DNA from: Caballeronia pedi
Lineage (GTDB): Bacteria > Pseudomonadota > Gammaproteobacteria > Burkholderiales > Burkholderiaceae
Reading direction: 5' to 3'
Length of the DNA stretch: 64,000 nt
Assembly: GCF_001544915.2 (NCBI RefSeq)
Contig: NZ_FCOE02000005.1
Span: 62,001-126,000 of the forward strand
Both the position numbers and the translations under genes were made by a program. Positions 26,529 to 33,471 of this stretch are shown here, in pieces (positions within the stretch are counted from its first letter, which is position 1; every line of letters starts with the position of its first letter). The notes beneath the pieces are model-generated. The model had not been told where the DNA came from. It did no database searches and worked only from the letters and a program-made list of their open reading frames with translations.

Positions 26529-27497
26529 TCACTTCACCAGCGAGACTTCGATCTTTTCGCCGATGGGCGTGCTCGCCACCTCGACGCCATGCGTGCTTTC
26601 GCTCTGATCGTACACGCGGGACGCGACCGGCGTCGGCTGCGCGACCTGCTTCGCGGGCGCCGGTTTCGCCTGTGCGGGCTCCGCGGCCTTCAGATTGACT
26701 TCCGGGTTGTTCGCCGCCGTCACCGGCAGGCCGAGACGCGCGCGCACCAGCGGATCGCGATACTTCTCGTCATCCGACAGCACCGCGTCCGCACCCGACT
26801 TCGCGAGCGGCGTGGTCGTGCCCGGGCACAGATGGCCCGTCGCTTCGACCGCGCGGCGATTCGCATCGCTCTGGCAGAGCAGCGCGAGCGCGACATCGGT
26901 CAGGCCCATTGCGCGGAATTCGCGTGCATCGAGACGGCGCACGCAAGCCTGGTCGACGAGCGTCGTGCCGCCGGTCGCGCCAAAGCCCGTGATCGACAGG
27001 CCGAAGCTCGCCGAGCCCATGCAGGTGTCGGAGAGCGTCGTCGTCAGCGCGGGCGCTGCGATCGACGGCGTCGTGCGCACCGAGTACGAGCTCTGGTTGT
27101 AGTCGACCGTCGTGCGCGTGTCGAAGGCGCTCGTGCCCGGGCCCGTCGATGCCTTGCCGGTTGCGTCGGTGCCGCTTGCGTCGTTGCCCGAGTTGGTGAG
27201 CGACGGCATCGACAGCGAGATGTTGACGTTCGACGAGCCGCCCTGCGCCGTCGACCGGCCGCCGCTGGCCGTCGCGACGCCGAGACCGCCCACCGACGAG
27301 GAATTGGAACTGGTGTTGGCCGTCGAGTTAGCCGACGTGCCGATGTTGTTCAGGCTCGAACCGCCGCCCTGACCGATGCCCGTGGACGTCGAACCCGAAA
27401 CCGAGCCCGACGAGGAATTGGCGGTGGTGTCAGCATGGGCAAGTTGCGCGGCGCAAAACAGCACGGCGCATGCCAATTGCAAAGTGGTCTTGTTCAT
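26529..27497 (-). CDS. Exported Ser/Gly/Asn-rich protein with Cys-containing module (322 aa)
   Basis: 322 residues: signal peptide (LQLACAVLFCAAQLAHA), a Ser/Thr/Gly/Asn-rich stretch of about 110 residues (SSNSSSVGGLGVATASGG and similar), then an ordered module about 145-235 with four cysteines (TLSDTCMGSASFGLSITGFG ... VDQACVRRLDAREFRAMGLTDVALALLCQS ... GHLCPG) and a Pro/Ala-rich tail. The Cys module resembles one I have seen in virion-associated and exported proteins, but I cannot name it. GGAG precedes the ATG. The low-complexity part is fibre- or amyloid-like. Confidence 0.65.
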   Translation of the reverse strand: MNKTTLQLACAVLFCAAQLAHADTTANSSSGSVSGSTSTGIGQGGGSSLNNIGTSANSTANTSSNSSSVGGLGVATASGGRSTAQGGSSNVNISLSMPSLTNSGNDASGTDATGKASTGPGTSAFDTRTTVDYNQSSYSVRTTPSIAAPALTTTLSDTCMGSASFGLSITGFGATGGTTLVDQACVRRLDAREFRAMGLTDVALALLCQSDANRRAVEATGHLCPGTTTPLAKSGADAVLSDDEKYRDPLVRARLGLPVTAANNPEVNLKAAEPAQAKPAPAKQVAQPTPVASRVYDQSESTHGVEVASTPIGEKIEVSLVK

Positions 27498-27643
27498 TAT
27501 GGTTCTCCGGAATTAAAGGGGAACGCCACAGCGCATGACGGTCCCGGACGACCTGGATTCTTTTTATTTGGTTCGGCAAAGGCGGTGTCCCGCAAGCATA
27601 CGGCTCGTCATGACGCCGCCTCTGCCTTGACTGACAGACTGGC

Positions 27644-27991
27644 TTAGCGCCAGCCGCCGCCCAGCTTGCTCCATGCGTTGGCCGCTGCGTCCGCGCCCGA
27701 GGTGCCGCCCGCTTGCGCGTTGCCGTGGCCGAAGCCGTTCACGTTCGACGTGTTGGTGTGGCTCGTCGTCGCGTTGGTGGCGTTGCCCGTCACGCCGAAC
27801 AGGTTGCCCGCGACCGATTGCGCGTTGCCGTTCGCCGTGCCGTAGTTGGTGGCGCTGAAGTGGCCGAAGCCCGAGACGGAAGCCGACGTCGTGCCGCCCG
27901 AGGTCGAGGACGAGCTGGAGTTCGTGGTCGTGGCCATCGCGGCGACGGAGACGAACGAGAGCAGTGCGGCAGCGATCAGAGTGCGTTTCAT
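27644..27991 (-). CDS. Small exported Ser/Gly/Asn-rich protein, paralogue A (115 aa)
   Basis: 115 residues with a signal peptide (KRTLIAAALLSFVSVAAMA), then a Ser/Thr/Asn/Gly-rich body (TTNSSSSSTSGGTTSASVSGFGHF ... GNATNATTSHTNTSNVNGFGHGNA) and the C-terminus GADAAANAWSKLGGGWR. It is a clear paralogue of the next gene upstream; the signal peptide, the NSSSSSTSGGTT motif and the C-terminal 18 residues are shared. AAGGA precedes the start. No cysteines. Function unknown; exported self-assembling fibre subunit is one reading. Confidence 0.7.
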   Translation of the reverse strand: MKRTLIAAALLSFVSVAAMATTTNSSSSSTSGGTTSASVSGFGHFSATNYGTANGNAQSVAGNLFGVTGNATNATTSHTNTSNVNGFGHGNAQAGGTSGADAAANAWSKLGGGWR

Positions 27992-28114
27992 GATTTGCAT
28001 TCCTTATCGAAAAGGTAAGATTGGATTTCGTTTTTTGTTCTTCGAACTGCGGTCACATCGGTTGCGGGAAAGCGAACCCCGTTGCGGCGAAGTCCGCCGT
28101 CCGTCGCCGTGTGC

Positions 28115-28465
28115 TTAGCGCCAGCCGCCGCCGAGCTTGCTCCAGGCATTCGCGGCAGCGTCGGCGCCCGACACGCCCGTGGCCGTCGAACCGCCGAAGC
28201 CCTTGCCGCCGACCGACGACGTGTTGATGTGGCCGGTCGTCGCGTTGGTCGTGTTGCCCGTCGAACCGAAACCCTGACCTGCCGTCGACGAAGCGTGGCC
28301 ATTGGAGATGCCGGCGTTGGTCGCCGTGAACGAGCCGAAGCCGTGCACGGCTGCAGCGGTGGTGCCGCCCGACGTCGAGCTCGAGCTGGAGTTCGTGCCC
28401 GTTGCAAAAGCAGCGGCGGAAACGAGCGAGAGAGCGGCGGCAGCTGCGATCAGTTTGCGTTGCAT
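28115..28465 (-). CDS. Small exported Ser/Gly/Asn-rich protein, paralogue B (116 aa)
   Basis: 116 residues, signal peptide (QRKLIAAAAALSLVSAAAFA), body with regularly spaced GFG and TNATTGHINTSS motifs, and the same C-terminus (GADAAANAWSKLGGGWR) as paralogue A. The strict conservation of the C-terminus within otherwise drifting low-complexity sequence suggests a recognition or assembly signal. First gene of the four-gene cluster, with a GGAG ribosome site. Confidence 0.7.
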   Translation of the reverse strand: MQRKLIAAAAALSLVSAAAFATGTNSSSSSTSGGTTAAAVHGFGSFTATNAGISNGHASSTAGQGFGSTGNTTNATTGHINTSSVGGKGFGGSTATGVSGADAAANAWSKLGGGWR

Positions 28466-28502
28466 GGTGAAGTCTCCGAGAGTTGGCGCACATAAATTTC
28501 CA

Positions 28503-28526
28503 GCTACATCGACGCCGGTATGTAGC
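28503..28526 (-). promoter_or_regulatory. Inverted repeat upstream of the exported-protein cluster
   Basis: GCTACAT (28503-28509) and ATGTAGC (28520-28526) with a 10-base spacer, starting 38 bases before the start codon of paralogue B. It could be an operator or a 5'-leader hairpin. Confidence 0.4.
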
Positions 28527-29042
28527 GTGGTACAACAGTTGATTCGTTAGTATTCCTGTTTTAAAGGCTTGCCCGAATTTTGTTTCGATGAACCGGCGAG
28601 CGTTTGAAACAGGAAGCGCGTGAGGCGCGGGTCTGTCAGATCAGCAAACGTGCGAGGCGCGAGCGTCGCGCACGTCGATCGGGCGAAGCCGTCGTTCGTG
28701 CATTGGTTCGATGCTGTCTTGTGACGGGTCAGAGGTTCCCGTCGAGCGGATCATGGCGCGCTGGCCCTCCACTCTGTCGATTTGTTTTATGTTCTTCTTC
28801 ATCGCAATCCCCGTATGGCTTCTTGCTTTTTGCTTTCAGGCTGATTACTGCTTGCCTTGTTTTGATGTGACTTTACGGAAGAAGGATCGCGTCATTCGTG
28901 GGAGACCGAACACTACATTTCACGTGGTAATAATTCGTGAGAAAGTTTGGTTGGGAAGCGCTCATATGGTCGGGCAATAGACCGGAAACGCCCTGTTCAT
29001 GCGGGTTTGCGGGGAATCGTGCTGGCGTCCCGGCGCGTCCGA
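28527..29042. other. AT-richer intergenic region, no gene recognised
   Basis: About 500 bases between the exported-protein cluster and the end of the nitrate reductase operon, visibly lower in GC (especially 28780-28960). A plus-strand open frame (28711-28980) has a hydrophobic stretch but no ribosome site or recognisable family, so it is not called. The promoter of the cluster probably lies near 28530-28600. Confidence 0.4.
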
Positions 29043-29074
29043 AATGAAAAAAGCGGGCGACAAGCGCCCGCTTT
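29043..29074 (-). terminator. Rho-independent terminator of the nitrate operon
   Basis: Read on the minus strand, a 10-bp stem (AAAGCGGGCG with CGCCCGCTTT, 29050-29059 and 29065-29074, 5-base loop) is followed by TTTTCATTTC. It begins 23 bases after the nitrate reductase stop. Confidence 0.85.
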
Positions 29075-29096
29075 CGTGCGTCAGACCACGCAGCGG

Positions 29097-31826
29097 TCAG
29101 ACCGTGCTCAACCGCACCATTTCCGTCTCGACGATGAGCTTCTTCAACTCCGGCACACACGATCCGCAGTTGCCGCCCGCCTTCAGGCACGACGTGATTT
29201 CCGCCGCCGTTTTCAGCCCCTTGTCGCGGATCGCATCGCAGATCGTATTGCGTCCGACGCCGAAGCACGAGCACACGGTCGGCCCAGTGTCCTCGCCTTT
29301 GCCCATCGGCTGACCGAGCAGCAGACTCGCGCGGTCCTCGTCGTCGAGCCGGTCCTTTTCGAAGAGCGTCGCTAGCCACGCCCGCGCCGGCAGGTCGGGA
29401 CGCTCGGAGATGAACACGCAACTCTCGATGCGATCGTCGACCACATGCGCCGCGCGATACACGCCCGCGCTCTTGTCCTCGTATTCGATCCAGTCCGCAT
29501 GATGATCGTCGATGTGAAAGAGCGCGCGCGCCCAGTCGTGATGATCGCCATGCGCCGCATCGAAACGATTGCGGCCCGCCATCTCGTAGCGCACGAAACG
29601 CGCGCCATGCACGCGCGTCCAGTGCGTCACGCGCTCCAGATCGGGCACGCTGCGCGAGAGCGAAAAGCCATGCCACGTCACATGAAATTTCTCGATCGAA
29701 ACGGGCGTGTGCTTGAATTCCGGCTCGCCCGACACCGGATCGACGACGGGATTCACCACCGCGCCCACGCGCGCATCGGAGGCCACCTGATCGTTCCAGT
29801 GAATCGGCACGAACACGCTGCCGCGCGGCATGCCCCCGCCGTGTTGCACGCGCGCGATCATCGAGCCCCAGCGGCTCGACACGCGCGCGAGCTCCCCTTC
29901 ACGCACGCCGCATGCGAGCGCGTCCTGCGGATGCATGTCGATGAACGATTCGCTGATATGCCCCGCGAGTTTCGCCGAGCGGCCCGTGCGCGTCATCGTG
30001 TGCCATTGATCGCGTACGCGTCCCGTGTTGAGCACGAGCGGAAAGTCCTCGTCGGTTGCGTTGACCGGCGCGCGCGAGGCCGTCGCGACAAAGCGCGCGC
30101 GGCCATCCGCATGACTGAAGCGGCGCGCTTCGAACAGCCTCGCGACGCCGGTTTGCGCCGCCGCAGGCAAAGGCCATTGCACCGGTTTCAGCGCATCGTA
30201 TTGCGCGCGGCTCATGCCGGACAGGCCGCCGATATCGAACGCGCGATACACGCCCGCCGATGCGTCGTTGCGATACGCAGAGAGTCGCGCGTGTTCGTCG
30301 AAGATCGCGTGCGGCCCCGCGAAATCGAAGCCATCGAAACCCATCCAGCGCGCGACATCGCAGATGATGCGCCAGTCCGCGCGCGCTTTGCCCGGCGCAG
30401 GAATGAACGCGCGCTGGCGCGAGATGCGCCGCTCCGAGTTCGTCACCGTGCCATCCTTCTCGCCCCAGCCGAGCGCGGGCAGCAGCACATCGGCGAAAGC
30501 GTTGGTATCGGTGCGCTCGATGATGTCGGAACTCACCACGAGTTCGCACTTGCCGAGCGCACGCTTCACGCGATCGCCATCGGGCATGCTCACGACCGGA
30601 TTCGTGCCCATGATCCAGACGGCCTTCACGCGGCCGGCTTCGATCGCATCGAAGAGTTCGACGGCCTTCAGTCCGGCGCGTTCGGCGATCGCGGGCGAAC
30701 GCCAGAACGTCTGCACGATCTCGCCATGCAACGGATCGCCGAACTCGAGATGCGCGGCCAGCGTATTCGCGAGACCGCCGACTTCGCGGCCGCCCATCGC
30801 GTTCGGCTGACCGGTGAACGAGAACGGCCCCATGCCCGGCTTGCCGATGCGCCCCGTCAGCAGATGGCAGTTGATGATGCTGTTGACCTTGTCCGTGCCC
30901 GCGCTCGACTGATTCACGCCTTGCGAATACACCGTCACCACGCGTTCGGTGCGCGCGAACAGGCGATAGAACGTCATCAGATCGTGCTGATCGAGCTTGC
31001 AGTCCTTCGCCGTCTGCGCGAGATCGGCGGGCCCCGCAGCGGCGAGCGCGGCATCGAAGCCGTTGGTGTGCGCATCGACGAACGGCGCGTCCGTTGCGCC
31101 GTGTTCGGCGAGAAACGCGAGCAGGCCGTTGAAGAGGCGCACGTCGCTGCCGGGCTTGAGCGGCAGATGCAGGTCCGCCATTTCGCACGTCGCGGTATGA
31201 CGCGGATCGATCACGACGATCTTCGCCTCCGGCCGTGCCTCCTTCATCTTCACGATGCGCTGAAAGAGAATCGGATGACACCATGCCGTGTTCGAACCGA
31301 CCAGCACGATGAGGTCTGCGAGTTCGAGGTCTTCGTAGTTCATCGGCACGAGATCTTCGCCGAATGCACGCTTGTGCCCCGCCACCGACGACGACATGCA
31401 AAGGCGCGAGTTCGTATCGATGTTCGCGCTGCCGATATAGCCCTTCATCAGCTTGTTCGCGACGTAGTAGTCCTCGGTGAGCAATTGGCCCGATACATAG
31501 AACGCGACCGCATCCGCTCCGTGCTGCGCGATGATGCGCGAGAAGCCGGTCGCGACCGTGCCGAGCGCGTCGTTCCATGACACGTCGGTCAGCGAGTTCG
31601 TCTGTCTGTCGCGCAGTTTCGGATTGAGCAGGCGGCCTTCGAGTCCCACCGTATCGCCGAGCGCCGAGCCTTTCACGCACAGTCGACCGAAGTTCGATGG
31701 ATGCGCTTCATCGCCAGCGATCGTCACTTCGGTCGCGCTCTTCGGGCTCGCTTGCACCCCGCAGCCGACGCCGCAATACGGGCACGTCGTTTTGACGGAA
31801 GCGGTTTGAATCGGGATGATGGGCAT
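29097..31826 (-). CDS. nasA: Assimilatory nitrate reductase, catalytic subunit
   Basis: 909 residues. An N-terminal 4Fe-4S site (C15, C18, C22, C50; CPYCGVGC ... LCVKG), the molybdenum ligand Cys (C143 in NSRLCMSSSVAG), molybdopterin domains, and a C-terminal BFD-type 2Fe-2S module (CSCFGVGRNTICDAI ... CLKAGGNCGSC) typical of NADH-dependent Nas enzymes. It reduces nitrate to nitrite in the cytoplasm. The start ATG at 31826 opens MPIIPIQTASVKTTCPYCG; an upstream in-frame extension would overlap the preceding gene. Last gene of the operon. The symbol follows common use; nomenclature varies (nasA/nasC/narB). Confidence 0.95.
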   Translation of the reverse strand: MPIIPIQTASVKTTCPYCGVGCGVQASPKSATEVTIAGDEAHPSNFGRLCVKGSALGDTVGLEGRLLNPKLRDRQTNSLTDVSWNDALGTVATGFSRIIAQHGADAVAFYVSGQLLTEDYYVANKLMKGYIGSANIDTNSRLCMSSSVAGHKRAFGEDLVPMNYEDLELADLIVLVGSNTAWCHPILFQRIVKMKEARPEAKIVVIDPRHTATCEMADLHLPLKPGSDVRLFNGLLAFLAEHGATDAPFVDAHTNGFDAALAAAGPADLAQTAKDCKLDQHDLMTFYRLFARTERVVTVYSQGVNQSSAGTDKVNSIINCHLLTGRIGKPGMGPFSFTGQPNAMGGREVGGLANTLAAHLEFGDPLHGEIVQTFWRSPAIAERAGLKAVELFDAIEAGRVKAVWIMGTNPVVSMPDGDRVKRALGKCELVVSSDIIERTDTNAFADVLLPALGWGEKDGTVTNSERRISRQRAFIPAPGKARADWRIICDVARWMGFDGFDFAGPHAIFDEHARLSAYRNDASAGVYRAFDIGGLSGMSRAQYDALKPVQWPLPAAAQTGVARLFEARRFSHADGRARFVATASRAPVNATDEDFPLVLNTGRVRDQWHTMTRTGRSAKLAGHISESFIDMHPQDALACGVREGELARVSSRWGSMIARVQHGGGMPRGSVFVPIHWNDQVASDARVGAVVNPVVDPVSGEPEFKHTPVSIEKFHVTWHGFSLSRSVPDLERVTHWTRVHGARFVRYEMAGRNRFDAAHGDHHDWARALFHIDDHHADWIEYEDKSAGVYRAAHVVDDRIESCVFISERPDLPARAWLATLFEKDRLDDEDRASLLLGQPMGKGEDTGPTVCSCFGVGRNTICDAIRDKGLKTAAEITSCLKAGGNCGSCVPELKKLIVETEMVRLSTV

Positions 31827-31854
31827 GCTCACGTTCGGTTTCCTCGGCCTTGTC

Positions 31855-33114
31855 TCAGGCTTCACACAGCGTCTTGCCAAAAAGAAGCTTGCCGCGCAGA
31901 TGCGCTACATCCGTGCGGCTCTGAATCAGATCGAAATACCAGCCGCCGTCTTTTACATCGCCATACAGCACCGCGCCGATCAGACGTCCCGCCTGCAACA
32001 CGAGCCGCTTGTAGACACCCCGACGCGGATCGCGCAGCACGAGATCCTCGCTATCGCCACCGCCGATGAAATCACCCGCCGAATACAAATCGACGCCGGT
32101 CACCTTCAGCTTGGTCGCAGTCGCGCGCTGCACGTACCGCCGATGTCCCGCGCCCGCGAGATGCGCGCCCGCCACGCGCGCCTGATCCCAGATGGGCGCG
32201 ACGAGGCCGAACGTCGCCGAGCGATGCTGCACGCATTCGCCGACCGCATAGACGCGGGGATCGAAGGTCTGCAGCGTGTCGTCCACCACGATGGCGCGCT
32301 CGCAATGCAGACCCGAACCCTGCGCCAGCGCGATGTTCGGCCGCACGCCAGCCGTCATCACGACGAGGTCCGCGTCGATCTGCGTGCCGTCCGCGAAACG
32401 CACGGCGCGCACGCGGTTCTCGCCGATGATCTCGGTAGTCTTCGCGGCCATCGCAAAACGCAGGCCCTTCGCTTCGAGTGAACGCTTGAGCAACGTCGAT
32501 GCGCTTGCATCGAGCTGACGATCCATCAGGCTGTCGGTGGCATGCACGACCGTCACCGACATGCCTTGCCGCTGCAAGCCATTGGCCGCTTCGAGTCCGA
32601 GCAGGCCGCCGCCGATGATCACCGCATGGCGATGATCGCGCGACGCCTCCAGCATCGTTTCGACATCCTGAATGTCACGAAATGCGATCACGCCGGGCAG
32701 ATCACAGCCGGGCACGGGAATGATGAAAGGCTTCGAGCCCGTCGCGATCAACAGGCGGTCGTAACGTGCTTCGACGCCCTTCTCCGAGCGCACGACGCGC
32801 CGCACGCGATCGATTTCGACGACCGCATCGCCCGCGTGCAGCGTGATGCCGTTCGCGTCATACCACTCGCGCGTATTGAGAATGATGTCATCGACGCTCT
32901 TCTCTCCCGCCAGCACCGGCGACAGCAGAATGCGGTTGTAGTTGCCGTAGGGTTCCGCGCCGAACACCGTGATGTCGTACAGTTCGGGCGCGATCTTCAG
33001 CAACTCCTCCACCGTGCGCATGCCCGCCATGCCGTTGCCGATCACGACGAGCCGCTGGCGCGGCGCGGCTGCCCTCAGCGATGCGATGCCCGCAACCGCA
33101 TATTCGGTCTTCAT
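31855..33114 (-). CDS. FAD-dependent electron-transfer protein of nitrate assimilation (NasB-like)
   Basis: 419 residues, pyridine-nucleotide-disulphide oxidoreductase fold resembling the N-terminal half of NirB: FAD motif VVIGNGMAGMRTVEELL, YDRLLIATGSKP, NAD motif VIIGGGLLGLEAANGLQRQGMSVTVVH, and GVRPN. It lacks the siroheme half. Placed between nirD and the nitrate reductase gene, it most likely passes NADH electrons to the nitrate reductase. Its ATG overlaps the nirD stop. Confidence 0.85.
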   Translation of the reverse strand: MKTEYAVAGIASLRAAAPRQRLVVIGNGMAGMRTVEELLKIAPELYDITVFGAEPYGNYNRILLSPVLAGEKSVDDIILNTREWYDANGITLHAGDAVVEIDRVRRVVRSEKGVEARYDRLLIATGSKPFIIPVPGCDLPGVIAFRDIQDVETMLEASRDHRHAVIIGGGLLGLEAANGLQRQGMSVTVVHATDSLMDRQLDASASTLLKRSLEAKGLRFAMAAKTTEIIGENRVRAVRFADGTQIDADLVVMTAGVRPNIALAQGSGLHCERAIVVDDTLQTFDPRVYAVGECVQHRSATFGLVAPIWDQARVAGAHLAGAGHRRYVQRATATKLKVTGVDLYSAGDFIGGGDSEDLVLRDPRRGVYKRLVLQAGRLIGAVLYGDVKDGGWYFDLIQSRTDVAHLRGKLLFGKTLCEA

Positions 33115-33455
33115 GCAGCAACCCACACCTTGCCGCCCGCGACCTTCACGCGATACGCGCTCACCGAAAGCTCCGGCGTTTCGAGGCATTCGCCGGTGCG
33201 CAGATCGAAGTGCTGTTTATAGATCGGCGATGCGACGACAACGCGCTCTCCGAGACTCCCGACGATTCCGCGCGACAGCACCGCCGCCTGCGAATGCGGG
33301 TCGTAGTTGTCGATCGCATACACGGTCTCGTCTTCGCCCGCGAGATGAAACACCGCGACTTGCGTGCCCTTCACGAGCGCGCAGACGCCCGTATCCGGCA
33401 CGATATCGTCGAGTTCACACACGGCGGTCCAGTCCTGTTCGATACGGTCGTTCAT
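33111..33455 (-). CDS. nirD: Nitrite reductase small subunit NirD
   Basis: 114 residues, Rieske-like fold (CALVKGTQVAVFHLAGEDETVYAIDNYDPHSQAAVLSRGIVGSLGERVVVASPIYKQHFDLRTGECLE). As in other NirD proteins the Rieske cluster ligands are absent (NYDPHS in place of the C-x-H motif). Partner of NirB in NADH-dependent nitrite reduction to ammonium. It lies 16 bases after nirB. Confidence 0.93.
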   Translation of the reverse strand: MNDRIEQDWTAVCELDDIVPDTGVCALVKGTQVAVFHLAGEDETVYAIDNYDPHSQAAVLSRGIVGSLGERVVVASPIYKQHFDLRTGECLETPELSVSAYRVKVAGGKVWVAA

Positions 33456-33471
33456 GATCTTTTCTCCAGGT

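Noticed and set aside
27575..27626. Inverted repeat GGCAAAGGCGG / CCGCCTCTGCC after exported paralogue A
   Set aside because: The loop is 30 bases and the minus-strand transcript has an A-run, not a U-run, so it is not a terminator.
28711..28980. 89-codon plus-strand frame with a hydrophobic stretch
   Set aside because: AT-rich non-coding look, no ribosome site, no family. The hydrophobicity comes from T-rich sequence.
29445..31580. Long plus-strand frame opposite the nitrate reductase
   Set aside because: Same antisense artefact; no recognisable domain, and the minus-strand protein is unambiguous.
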